This document shows, one piece after another, positions 11,821 through 23,940 of a DNA stretch of 64,000 nt (position 1 is the first letter of the stretch; every line of letters starts with the position of its first letter). Both the position numbers and the translations under genes were made by a program. Source of the DNA: Stichopus chloronotus (taxonomy: Eukaryota > Echinodermata > Holothuroidea > Aspidochirotida > Stichopodidae). A model generated the notes under the pieces. It was given only the letters and a program-made list of their open reading frames with translations. It made no database searches and was not told the origin of the DNA. The stretch is from positions 8,936,897-9,000,896 of the forward strand of contig SFZH01000008.1 in assembly GCA_021234535.1 (NCBI GenBank), in the 5' to 3' direction.

Positions 11821-12776
11821 TTGTCCATGAACTGGAAAGATGTTATCACAGTGAAGGTATGTAATGTGGACAGTTTTACCTGTCATAGCTTTCATCTCAA
11901 ATGCTCTAACTCTTTTAATGTTTTGAGTGACTTATATCAAGATTCAATACGTACGCTACCGTCAATTGATGAGTGTGCAGATTGTGTACCCAAGTTTTCA
12001 AGTACACCTAGGTCAAGTCATACACCGTCACAAATTAGTAACAGTAGTTCTGACCACTCAATAGGCTTTGGCATATCACAAAAATCAAATCTGAGATTGA
12101 TGACTCTTAACTGTAGAAGTATCGTAGGTAAGGCTGCCCAGTTTGCCACTGTAGTGCAGTACATCAAACCTGACATCATTGTTGGAACAGAATCGTGGTT
12201 GAAAGGTATCAAACCTGGCTCTCCACCAGCCCAAGACTGCATCAATTCCTGTGAAGTTCCCCCCCCCCCCCCTCCCATTTTAAAGTTTACAGAAATGATC
12301 GTTCTTCAGTGGGTGGGGGTGTTTTTATTGCCACTGAGTCCAGCATCCCCTCTTGTGAGCAACCTGAACTCACATCAGATTGTGAGATTGAATGGGCAAA
12401 GGTTAAATTAAAAAATAAGAAAGACCTCTACACAGGGGCATTTTATATGCCACATCGCTCAATGCGTGATATTCAGAGCCTAGACCACTCACTGAATAAA
12501 CTCTCCAGTGGTAACTTTAAACACATAATATTGTCAGGGGACTTCAACTGCCAGGACATCGATTGGCAAAATTGTTGTATTAGAGCTAATGCTCATGATA
12601 GAGAGGTTCAGCAAGCTTTATTGAACCTCGCCTGTGACCATCAACTCGCACAAATCCATGACTTGCCCACCAGGGGCTCAAGTAGGCTTGATCTTGTCTT
12701 TACTAATATTCTTTCCCTTATTAAATCATCCACTAATATCCCTGGTATTTCAGACCATGATATCCTTGTTACCTGA
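11821..12776 (+). pseudogene. LINE APE-type endonuclease, frameshifted
   Basis: The frame from 11821 carries LRLMTLNCRSIVGK and DIIVGTESWL, the first catalytic blocks of APE-type nucleases. It is lost at a run of C at about 12258. The protein resumes in another frame from about 12309 with GGGVFIA, GAFYMPH, SGDFNC (catalytic Asp/Asn) and GISDHDIL (final Asp-His), ending at 12776. Slippage in the C-tract is the likely cause of the first break. Confidence 0.75.
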
Positions 12777-14932
12777 CTCTACTATCAGGCCCGTTTATCT
12801 AAAACATAAACGTATGAAAGTCTATGTCTACTCTAGAGCAAACTGGGCTAATATTAAGCTTGACGCTGTTTCCATCAGTTCGAATATCACTAGACTATAC
12901 AATGAGAATATTGATGTTATTGAGCTATGGGACACATTTAAAACCTCCATTCAGCAGTCTGTAGATAAACATGTCCCTTCTAAGAGCAGTAGACCACGCT
13001 ATCATCTACCGTGGCTGGACCGTAATATTAAAAGATTACTACGGCACAAACAAAAACTCTATAACAAAGCCAAATTAACAAACAATTGGTCATTGTATAG
13101 AACACATCAGAAGTATTGTAAGGACAGTATCAAAAGAGCTGAGCAGACTTATATTAACAACATTATCATAGACGGGATAAAAAACAAAAATAATAAACCT
13201 TTCTGGAGATATATCAAATCCAAGAAAAATGATAATTTGGGAACATTTCCCCTTAAGCAGGACGGAGAGCTAATCTGTGACGCCACCAGAAAGGCTGAGA
13301 TTCTACTAAACCAATTTAAGTCTGTCTTTACACCGAAATCTGACTTAGGTGATTCTCTACCAGGTTATCAGAAAGAAACATCTCGTCTCCCTCCACTTGT
13401 AATAACAGGAGATGGGGTTGCCAACCTGCTTAATAACATTAACACCTCTAAAGCAAGTGGCCCTGACAATCTGCCAAATATTTATCTAAAAACATGTGCT
13501 CACCAATTAGCACCAGCCCTTTCACTAATATTTACTAAATCCTTAATCACAGGGCAACTCCCAGAGGATTGGAGAAATGCAAATGTTGCACCCATCTTTA
13601 AAAAAGGCAACATTCACTTGGATGAAAATTACCGTCCAGTCTCTCTCACCTCTGTGACCTCTAAATTGCTGGAGCATATCATTTGTAAACATCTTTTGGA
13701 CCATTTAGGTCGTAACAAAATCCTTACTGATCTAAATCCTGGCTTTCGGAAAGGTTTCTCCTGCGAGACTCAATTGATGGTAACTATGGATGACCTTGTC
13801 AAACAGTATGATAAAAATGTTCAAACAGACATAATCATACTGGACTTTTCCAAAGCCTTTGACACTGTCCCACATAATAAATTGTTGTATAAACTTGAAG
13901 CTTATGGTATTGACAAAAATGTGTTGAACTGGATAAGAACCCTCCTTACACAACGTAAGATGAGAGTCGTTGTCGATGGTGAATTTTCTGAGTATGCTTC
14001 CGTTGAGTCAGGAGTCCCCCAGGGGACAGTTCTTGGGCAGCTTTGGTTCTTGTGTTATATCAATGACCTACCTGATTGCGTTTCATCCCAGGTGAGGTTG
14101 TTTGCTGATGACTGTCTCCTGTATAGGCCCATAAGGAATCAAAGTGACCACATTGCCCTACAACAAGATCTACACAGCCTAACTTCTTGGACTAATACAT
14201 GGGGAATGAGCTTCAACCCAAAGAAATGCTATTTACTGAAGACCCGACCAAAGTCATCTTTTCAATACACCATAAAAGATAGCATACTTCATCAGTTAAA
14301 GAACAGTCCCTATTTGGGTGTCTACCATCTCAGACGATTTGAAATGGTCAACCCATGTAAACAAAATTACTACTAAAGCAGGCGCCATGTTAGGTCTTTT
14401 AAAAAGAAACCTCAGACACTTGCACGGTGGAATGTAAAAAAACTAGGGTACGTTTCCTTGGTTCGAAGCAACCTCGAATATGCTGCTGCCATATGGGACC
14501 CCCACCAACAAGGGGATATAGACCGCCTGGAAAAAGTCCAACGAAGGGCCGCAAGATTCATTAGTGGTAATTATATCTCCAGAGAGGAAGGTTTTATGAC
14601 TGACCTTCTTGAAAAACTGAAACTTCCTCCATTAAAGAACCGAAGGAAAATCGATAGACTTAGTTATATGTATAAAATACTTAACGATCAGTTACCAGCA
14701 GTCCCAAAGGATCAGTATCTCACTTTCATTCCAGTACGGCAGAGGAGGATAAGACCTACCCAGTTTCGTGATTCTACCTTCCTTAACATCATTGAAAATC
14801 AGGTCACTAATAAAACCAAAGCCCTGAAGTATATAAATTGTAAAACCCCCCAGTATAAGTCGTCCTTTTTTCCATCAACTATCCTCGATTGGAACAAACT
14901 ACCTAATGAAATTTACAGAACCTGGACACTTT
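12775..14932 (+). pseudogene. LINE reverse transcriptase and C-terminal region, frameshifted
   Basis: RT blocks follow in order: NVAPIFKKG, ENYRPVSLTS, GFRKGFSCETQL, LDFSKAFDTVPH, SGVPQGTVLG, YINDLP, LFADDCLLYR (catalytic Asp pair at 14101-14112) and SFNPKKC. Near 14318 the expected LGV..ISDDLKW continues in another frame, and near 14430 it shifts again into VRSNLEYAAAIWDP. The tail block ends around WNKLPNEI. GPL, usual after GVPQGTVLG, reads GQL here, another sign of decay. Confidence 0.8.
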
Positions 14933-15012
14933 CAGGTGCCACCTGGCGTCTTGCTGACCGCTCTCTCTTACTTCCGTTGCGTTTGTGCCCTTTGGGAGTC
15001 TGCAACGTATTC

Positions 15013-15028
15013 CAGAAGAAGAAGAAGA
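15013..15028 (+). repeat. (GAA)n 3' tail of the LINE
   Basis: Five AGA/GAA units directly follow the LINE's last conserved 3' sequence. A short microsatellite tail instead of poly(A) is usual for CR1/L2-type elements and marks the 3' end. Confidence 0.6.
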
Positions 15029-15039
15029 TGTGAACATGT

Positions 15040-15780
15040 CACATTGAGATATCAGCATACCACGAGGAGTCTAATGTCTCATTTGAAGAGAACGCCGTTA
15101 ACTGGAATGTTCATACAAAATACGTTAAGGGTAAAGCCTGCCAACGACTTTATTTCCTCAGGAAATTGAAAAAATTCAGAGTTGATGTTACGCTATTGAT
15201 ATTATTTAACACATCTGTAATTCAGAGTGTCCTGACGTTCAGCATCATCTGCTTCTTTGCTAGTATGCCCAAGAAGCAGTAAAGACGAACTGGAACGTAT
15301 GCGCAAGTCAGCTGAACGCTGAATTGGCTCCAGACTTCCGTCACTCTCACGCATATATGAAGAATGCTTAATCAAGAAATTAGATGAAATACAAAAAGAC
15401 AGAACACACCCCTTTTACAGTTCAATCTTGTTCAATAGATCTGGTACAAGATTACAGGTGCCCCATACCAAAACATCACGATTTCGAAATTCGTTCCTAC
15501 CGGAGGTAATACATTTATTCAACTCTTGAGTAAAGCGATCTGTCCACAGTGTAAATATCTGATATTTTACTATCACTTTTAGTCTGTCTTATTTCATTTT
15601 TTATTTTTTACTCTCACTTTTATTTTGCCTTATGTTATTTCTTTTTACTACTTTCAGTTGTATTTATCTTTACTTTTACGTTTTCTGCTTTTACTGTTTT
15701 GTATTTTGTGTATACACTGTCGTCGGAAAACCAATTTCCGTTTTTATGGATGGACAATAAACAGTTATCTTATCTTATCT
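15040..15780 (+). mobile_element. 3' fragment of an L2-like LINE
   Basis: Frames at about 15100-15260 give VNWNVHTKYVKGKACQRLYF and LRKLKKFRVD, then SVIQSVLTFSIICFF. At about 15330-15530 they give IKKLDEIQKDRTHPFY, then SRFRNSFLPEVIHLFNS. These match the C-terminal part of L2-clade LINE proteins. The frame is broken between the blocks. The copy ends in three TTATC units after GGACAATAAACAG. Endonuclease and catalytic RT parts are missing, as expected from 5' truncation. Confidence 0.65.
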
Positions 15781-17474
15781 TAAATTTTATTATCCGTGTG
15801 TGCATAAATACTGGCGATGACTGACAATGCGACATCTGTTTCATAGTTTTAAGAACAACGTATCATGTTTCAGTTTAATGTCAATATTTAAGAGAAAATA
15901 TGATAACATCTATAAACAGTTCAATATCAATACGCCGGAGAAAAGTATGATCGTTTTACGTTTGAATACTAACTTGTCCAGAGTAAGGGTGAACGTTTAC
16001 GTGTAAAATTTCATGCTATGTGGTGAACATGTATATTGGATAAACTGAAGAAGTTTCCATCTAACCATGGATGCTCAGGAGCAGGGGCGTAGAGCACTTT
16101 TGGGGGAGGGGGGGGGGGAAGAGGAGGGGCGAGAATTGGTAACTCAGGGCAGTGGCGTGCTAAGAGGGATCCAATGGGTAATTACACAGTATGTGGAGTA
16201 CCCACTACCCCCGGCCGACTGACGGGACGTGGGGACTAGGGGTCTAAGAACAGGGGTATCCCCTCCCTCTAGGAAGTTTTAAGAATTAAATAATAGTGAA
16301 AAGCAAAATGTTGCAATCTGTAAGTCGTTTCTTACCGAGTAGAAAGGTAGGATGTATTCAATTTTCACACTGCAATTGTTTTTGCAATGGGCGTCAAATC
16401 GGGAGGGGACTGCAGGAGGTCATGCCCTTGGAGAGGTAGAGGAAGAATTTCAAATGTCCTCCAGAGATCGGCTTCTTCCTTCTAGTTCAAGCTTCGTGTG
16501 CATCGGTATATAATTAGGTATTTCTTCGTTTAATATATGTATAAATATACCCCAAATTTGGCCAATAAAGACGCATTTCGAATTGTTTGCCTCATGAGCA
16601 CGCAACTGGGCATAAATTCAACGCGCTCTATGCACACGCTGTTTTTCTTACGGTGTGTCGAATTTTTTTAAACTTAATTTTCTTTTCATAAAAGATCATT
16701 CCGCTAAGCATAGCTCTCGATAAACAGTCAAGTATTTTTTTTATATTTTTGGTTCACCTTTGGATGGGGCCATATATAGTCCCATTTGGTCACTCCTTGG
16801 ATCCGCCAGCTAGGTGGCATTGATGAGTAGAAGAACTTTTTCATTTTTTAAACAAATATGTTATGTACACAGTCCATGAAACCAGTGTTACTGGTCATAT
16901 GACCGCCATTACGTAACTTACCATCGTTAGATAATGTAGGGTCACAAATATACGAAAACTTAAGAAAGGTGTGTCAAGATCTCCTTCCTACAGCTAGTCG
17001 AATAGACTGCAAACTGGTTTGAGCAAGTTCAAGAGGATGTGTTGTAATGTCTGTGAGTTCGAAAACGTCATAAGCCAGTGGTTAAGGATAACGGGTTTTG
17101 AAAACTTATTTTTAGTATTTTCTGCACAAGTAAATGTACAAAATTTGAAACGTTAATTAAACAGGTAACCACGTACTAAGCGTGTTCATTGTCGAAAAGT
17201 CAAGGAAACGAGGCACATTACGATTTTGTGTGTGTTTTTTTTTTTTTTTCTCATTCTTAAGATGTAAACTTAGGAAGGTGAGAGTTCGCAAGTGGAAAGG
17301 CAAAGGAGGCGGGGGGGGGGGGGGGGGTACTTGCAAGGGTTGTGTTGAGGATGATTCATGGACTGCTCATTAGTAACTGGACTTATGTACTTAAAGTAAT
17401 CGAGGAATATTCGAAAAATCACCGACTGAGAACCAAGTTATTATTGGATAGTTGAATGATACCGAGGTTTACAA
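15781..17474. other. Non-coding intergenic sequence
   Basis: No exon is visible. It includes G-rich fragments near 16080-16260 (CAGGGGCGTAG type, common at ends of degenerate invertebrate repeats), a poly-T run at about 17230 and a long G-tract. Confidence 0.5.
17311..17327 (+). repeat. G17 homopolymer tract
   Basis: Seventeen consecutive G follow GGAGGC. Such a tract can fold as a G-quadruplex and is prone to slippage, so its exact length in the assembly is uncertain. Confidence 0.9.
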
Positions 17475-20397
17475 CACTGTAAGAAATCGCTGTAAATTGT
17501 ACAGTATAATACTGTTTTCGCCTGCAGTAACGTACTGTTTGTTTAGTCTATAGTAATTTACTGTAATCTGGAATATTTTTCTTCCTCACGAGCCGTGACT
17601 CCACTGAGTGGCTGGGTTACAGTAAATTACTGCAGTCTGGTCCGACTCCCACAATGCAATGCGGTAATTTTTGGACCGACAGATCGCGCGTCGTTCTGAC
17701 AACACGGCGGTAACTCAAATAACCAGGATTCGTGTTGCAATTTCAGCTGGAATTCGCTTGGTTCGCAGTGTTTTAAATTGGTATTTATAAACAGTTGTAA
17801 GAATACTGGTATTTAAATCTTTTTTAATAATATTGAGCAATACATTGACTGGCATTCTCTGTAAATATATGGCTCAAAACTACAAACAGCGACGGTCAGC
17901 CTACTTAGGCCTACACCTAACGCGTTATAATGGTCTAACGTTAAATAGTGTAGAAGCTATGCTACTGACACTGTACTAATGTACTAGTAGTAGTAACGTT
18001 GGTACTAGTAATACGTTAGACTACTGTAGTACTTGTGCACAACACTAACGTTATAGCAACACAAAGCTGTTGTTAATTACATCAGTACTCTTTCATTAAC
18101 AACTGACAGTGTCAACGTCAACAGTGCTCGCACTTAAGTTATTGACTAGAGCCTATCTTAGGCCAAGTTAGGTCTAGCCTTAGAACTTAGAAGACAGAAG
18201 TCGTATAATATTATTGTACAGTGTGTAGCCCCCTCCCAAACCCCCCCCCAAAAAAAAAAAAATCCAAGAGAACATTCACAAGAAGTCAAACATTTTCACT
18301 AAATATCTACCCTCCGGCTAGGCCGTTTGAATTGGTTGTTTATTCAGTGACACCAGCCAAGGGCCTAGCATAAGCTAGGTCATTTCTGAGTCATTTTTGT
18401 ATCACTGTTGCTAGGTTTGTCCAGACTAGGCCTAAGGCACCCTTCTAAACAAATGTATCACGGCCATGAGCCCCAAAAATGTGTGTAACTAGAGTAGGCC
18501 AAGGCTTTATTATACTCTCAAACTTGTATAGACCTAGGCTAAAAACATATATCACCAACTTGGCCTAGGCCTAACGTTAGACCTTAGCTAGCATTCAAAA
18601 TAGGGATTACATTATCAGATAAACAAAAAAATAAGTAATTCGCCCTCGCCGCCTCATACTCTGGAAAAACCCAGGGGAAACCCTGCACTGTTCATGGAAA
18701 AACTGGAAGCTAGGATCTGTGAACATAAGTTTTCTTTTTCTGTAGAGGCTAAATGCAATATTTCTAAAAGTCTTTTCATTTTTCTATCCTTATACAGGTA
18801 GCTCACTTTTAACTGGGTCAAAATTTCTTTTCACTTTGGATGGCCATATCGTGAGTGAGAGGTGTGGATCTTTTGTGAAAGGCCTCGCTCTCCTGTTTGC
18901 CAGTTTCTACATATGCAGCATGGAATATCAAGTAGAAGCTGCCACAAGCCTGGGGTTTGTGCAGCGGTGCGTATTTTATTCTTACTGTGTGCAATAATGC
19001 AAACAGCCGAACAAAAAGCTTCTGCAACTTCAGATTACCACTATGGATGTAATGTGCCCTAACTGAATTTGATGAATGGTGATCTATCATTTAAATTTTT
19101 TCAGTAAATCCATCTTTGTATAAGTACTCAACACAAATATAGAATGTCAAGTTGATTGGTTAGCTCTGGAGTCTGGACTAATACTTGCTTGAAGTTCAGA
19201 TAAACACTGGCCATGAAAATAAAGGGAGATCATAGAGTGGACACCAGCTTATGCTGGGAATAGGCTAAACGGAGGAATTTAGAGAAGTTTTTAACCTAAA
19301 GTAAAATCCTAAAAACCAATCGATGATTACTTAACCATGTTGATGGAAAACCAAATTTTAAGGAGTTCAAGTCATCAGCAATTGACAACAGCAAAATGAA
19401 CAATTGTGAGGTCATGAAATCTGCATTGGGTTGTGGAATAAGGGGTTTATAATTGGTACAGTCCTAAGCAAAAGAATGAATACTATTGAAGGTAGATCAA
19501 GCAAATCATGAATGAAAATGAGAGTGTTACAGAAAACATTTGAAAAAAAATATCTTTGTAGGTTAAAGAGACTTGCCAGAGACAAAATTCAATAAGTTAA
19601 AAAATGCAGAATTTTTTTTCTCTCTCTTTAGAGGCGAAAACCGCATCTCAACAGCTTGTATTGTTTGGAAGATATTTATTTTCAAAGAAATGCAATTTTT
19701 ACTCACAATAAAGTGCATTATGAGAAATCTGTGATGTCACTGTGGCACATTAATTTGACATTGAAGTGAATTTCTTTATTGGTGCGACTATACAGTAGGG
19801 AATACTTAGCAACATTGTTATGCCCTACATATGGTGTAGATTTGTGCTAAATCTGCATGGAAACATGCATATTCAAATATTCTAATGGTATCAAATTTCA
19901 AGGACAAACAGGAGTACAGGACATTAAATTATATAAAAAGAAAAAAGGAATTTGAGGCAATGTGCCCACTTCACATAACATTCTGTGACCTTGATGAGAA
20001 CTGGAGGTATTTTTTGACAAAAATAAGTACTCTTTAATATGAGATATCTCGAGGTAGGAAGGTAGTATTGCTATGGGATTTAAAGGGCGTGAACTGGAAT
20101 GTTTTTCTCTTCTACATAAGACCCTTGTGAAATGCCACTGGAAGCTGCCTTTAAAAGGTAAGGAGTTACACAATAGTGTATTACAGTATCTGTACTGGTT
20201 TTTAAATGGGAGACCATTTAAATCTGTCTGATCATCTCATCCAACTCACAAAGAAAGTACCTTGTCAGTCTGTATTTTTCAGTCTTGAATTGTTCTATAC
20301 CAAACGAACCAAAACATCTCCATTACATGTCTATAACTAAACCCATTAGTGAAGGATGATCTAGTGTGATTGTTGGCATATCAAAATCAGGAACTGT

Positions 20398-20470
20398 GGG
20401 GTTTACAGTAGCTCAGTGGATCGGAGATGCTTTGCACCAGCGAGGCCTGTGTTTGATTCAACTTCCAGCT
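20398..20470 (+). pseudogene. tRNA-Ala-like pseudogene or SINE head
   Basis: The sequence has a perfect A box (TAGCTCAGTGG), an anticodon-like GCTTTGCA as in tRNA-Ala(TGC), then GAGGCCT and a weakened B box (TGTTTGATTCA). Acceptor-stem pairing is poor, so it is a decayed tRNA or the 5' head of a tRNA-derived SINE rather than a working gene. Confidence 0.5.
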
Positions 20471-20923
20471 TTTCCAGAAGTGGCTGTATTTGCAGTGGCG
20501 AAAGGCCTTGCTGTGATGTTGAGCAGTGATCTTGTGAAGTTTCTAGGGGGTGGATCATAATGGGGTGTTAAAATAAGTCTGCCGTGTGGCTGCAAACAGT
20601 TACGTTGTACCAACTAATGGCTTCAACTCCTCTGGGCATTGAGAAAGTGGTCTGGAGTTCACTAATGTTCTTTGGATAGGGTTGTTGAATGGCTGTCATT
20701 AAAGCAGATTGGAATTGGTTTCTTCACTGCCACTTCATCATCTAAGCACTAGTCGAAAGCTCACATGATTAAACTTGGGCAGGGGCTCTCGATATAAGGC
20801 CTTTTGAGGCTCCCTGAGGCGGTAGCATTCAAATAAAATAAAATTAAACACAATTGTTTCATCATGGATAAACGATTATTCTTATCTAAAATATATTTCA
20901 CTTTCTTGTTCTGTCATTCTCAG

Positions 20924-21086
20924 GTGCTTTGTGTGTATTAATCCAGAAAATGGTACCAAATGCACTAAAAAGAAAAGGATCAACAAGAAGTCTGGTAAAG
21001 AGGTCCAGCGGAAGAACGAGTGTGTCAATTCACGCGTCACCACATTTGTGAAAGATCTGGCTGACATTGAATGGATAAGTAGTTGA
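20924..21086 (+). CDS. Candidate orphan terminal exon, Cys/Lys-rich
   Basis: A pyrimidine-rich tract ending TCTCAG precedes a 53-codon open frame that begins CFVCINPENGTKCTKKKRIN and ends WISS-stop. The Cys spacing (CxxC, then two more Cys) and the Lys-rich middle look more like coding sequence than chance. No partner exon or family was recognised. It could be an exon of a degraded transposase or of an unrelated gene. Confidence 0.25.
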
Positions 21087-22734
21087 GCTGCTCTCATGGT
21101 TCTAATGGTGATCAAACAAGTTTGGTTTATATTTCCCAAGTCTTTGAGTCCAGGGCATCCTCCCTGCATACCTTTATGCACAACTTTCTTCAAATGATCA
21201 GATGTATGGTATCACAGCAGTTTGATGTAGACTTTGCTGTGTGTTAATTGTAGACAACTTCATGCTAGACCAACCTTAACTTACTGTTAGAAAATTCTTA
21301 AAAACAAATAAAAACCTTGCAAAATAACATCTGAGTCTTACAAAGGAGTGTGGAATAAAAGTGATAAAACTACCACACCATACTGGTACCTATAAACTTT
21401 GGTGGTAAGGTAATTACTTTATAAGCCAATCAAACTAATCTTCTGTTCATCACTTCAATACTTTAATCATTTTGATATAACATATACAAATTTCTACAAT
21501 TGCCCAGTGTAGGGAATCTGTAGATGGACTGAGTAGAATAATTACCTTAAGGTAAAGGACTATATCTGGTATGTTCAGTGAAATTTTCATTAACTGTAGT
21601 AATAAGAAGGAAACAAAAGTAAGATCATTTTAAGCATAACTAACTTGAAGCATAATTACCTTGAATTGCTGTGTATATTACTTTAATTCTTGCTAAAAAG
21701 AAATGATATTGGTCTTTGGAAACACACATGTTTAGGATAGCAAAGGTATAAATATGCATTCATGTGTGGCTGGGTATAATGGTTGTTCACACGTTCCTAC
21801 TACCTCTGGTACGGTGAATTTGTTGACTATGACACTAATGTGCATCACTTCCAGGAATGTCAGTCAATAGTGGCTCTGGGGCAGGGTATTTTACCAAACC
21901 TCTTCGAATAGAGTGAGGTATTTGATGGAAGGTGTGTCAATGTACACATATTCTTAACTCACATGGAGACAAATGACTCATATTGTAAAGTCTTCCAATT
22001 GATCAATGTTTGTTTTCATTCAGCTGGGAAACAAATTTTTGTAATTGTATTTTTATTTGTTTTATTTGTATTCTTTGCAAGTGTTGTGACATTCCACATC
22101 TTGTTTAATGGTTGCTGCATGATAGTGTTGTCATTTAACTTGATTTGATGCTCAGTGAAAAGATTAACAAATTAGAACAACTTCCAATAGGTAGTAAAAG
22201 TGTAAGAACGTTGCCGACTATTAATTGCTTAGAATGTAGGATTTGCATGAATGATAATTTTTGGTCATGTGCTGTAGGGAATAGACGGCAGGAAAAACAA
22301 TCCAGTTACCCTAACTAACTGAAAGATAATGGAATACACAGTTTATTCAACTATATCTCTATCAAATCCTTTCTGCAAGCCTCTGCAGTTAATTTGGTGC
22401 TCACACCAAAGTTCTGATTAAATATAGAGGATGTGCTCACACTTCTCCATTCTTATTAAGAGTAAAGTTGATGACATTGTTCCTGTTCTGACCAAAGTTA
22501 TGAACATGTCTTTTCATTTTCTGCAGCCGTTAGTAAGGCGACCTCCACGCACAAAATAACTAAGAAAAATAATAGGAAGATCCAAGTGCCAATCCCACCT
22601 TGAATAGCCAGAGACTGAAAGATAAATGTTTAACAGCATGCCACCAGCTAAGGTTGAACATCCACTTCCATTAACCAAACTGATAATGGGGTATTAATAT
22701 CATGTCACACCCCAGAAAAAACATCACTTAGTGG

Positions 22735-22839
<105 letters not shown>

Positions 22840-23619
22840 GGACAACATCTTTCATCACACGGCTTCTTACCATTGTTTACCTCTATAGCTGAAGAACTGT
22901 AGACTAATAGCAAATTTAACATTTCAAATTTACTTAAGTTTGCATCTGTTGGTCAACAACTTAGGAAAAATGAACCGTCATCTCCAGAATACAAGTTATT
23001 GAAAGGGTCACAGTGCTGTTATCACTAAAGTTTATTCAAATATTCTGGTGTTAATGTATGATTTGATGAGTAATGCACAGTTTAAGTGCTGCCTTTCACA
23101 GTGTTGACTGTAGTAATTTGCAAGGTTCATTTTACAACAAATTAAATATAGATAACTTTCAGATGGGACATGTGTCCATTGTATGAGGTGAAGGCTTCTC
23201 CTTTCCAGGCCATGAGGCACATTGTGTTGAACTCTGGTTTCCTTGCAGATAAGTGTAGGCATCAGTCCAACATAGAAAGCTCCTACCTGAAGCTAGAACC
23301 GGTTTGCATTGGGTGGGGTGGAGCAAACTGAGTTAAAATGATTGTGCTCAGTTACACAATGCAATAGTAAGAATATGTATTTTGCATGTATTTAGGTCTA
23401 TTTGCAGGTATATGATGCATATTTAAGCTTTCAATTAGGCTTACTTATCAATAAAATCATTTGCAGTTATATGCTTTATGTATTTTTTCCTGGCAATTTG
23501 AGCACATGTTCTAATGAAGTGTATTTTTTTATTCCTTGTCAGAGGCAAAGGAAATTTTTTTCAGTTGTGATGCTGTGTGTGATGCTGCTCATAAACACAG
23601 TATTGTACGGAGTGTAATA

Positions 23620-23940
23620 GTGAGTTACCGCATACTTGGCTTGTAGATGACCCATATAAAGTAGATGATCCCTCTTGTTTTTGGTGGGGTCAGAGGTTAT
23701 TTGGGGTTTACAGGTCAAAGTTAAAAAACTTGTGAACACAATATCTCAAGAAGTGTAAAGTGAGTGTTCTCATACTCTTCATGTCAATAACCCATTTTGA
23801 GTGGATAATCCACAGTGTTTTTGGAGGTCAAAAGTGATTTGGAGGCACCAGAAGTAAAGATCAAAAACTTTGTATACCCAATATCCCAAGAAGAGAAACT
23901 AATGAATCACACATTTCTTATATCAAGCAGAAATGATGGT
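23620..23940. repeat. Degenerate tandem repeat, about two units of 150 bp
   Basis: Two diverged units share the order CATA..CTT, ATGACCCATAT or AATAACCCATTT, GATGATCC or GATAATCC, TTTTTGG, GAGGT..A..TATTTGG, AAAAACTT, CAATATC(T/C)CAAGAAG. Related GAGGTCAAAGGTCATTTTG wording appears again near 60.6 kb, so this is probably an interspersed family. Confidence 0.5.

Larger units (their letters stand above)
9858..15029 (+). mobile_element. Decayed LINE retrotransposon, CR1/L2-like group, with 2A and PHD-like N-terminus
   Basis: In order it encodes a 2A-like peptide and Cys-rich PHD-like finger (9.86-10.3 kb), an APE-type endonuclease (about 12.09-12.77 kb) and a reverse transcriptase with LDFSKAFD, GVPQGTVLG and FADD (13.4-14.2 kb), then a C-terminal region ending near WNKLPNEI. 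The 3' end finishes in (GAA)n. The frame is broken at least four times: at a C-tract near 12258, near 12770, near 14318 and near 14430. A second transposon interrupts it at 10620-11744. It is therefore a dead copy. The 5' end is uncertain and may lie some hundreds of bases upstream. CR1/L2-like placement is from motif style, not phylogeny. Confidence 0.8.

Noticed and set aside
20366..20560. 64-codon frame MIVGISKSGTVG...
   Set aside because: It overlaps the tRNA-Ala-like sequence, which explains the sequence better.
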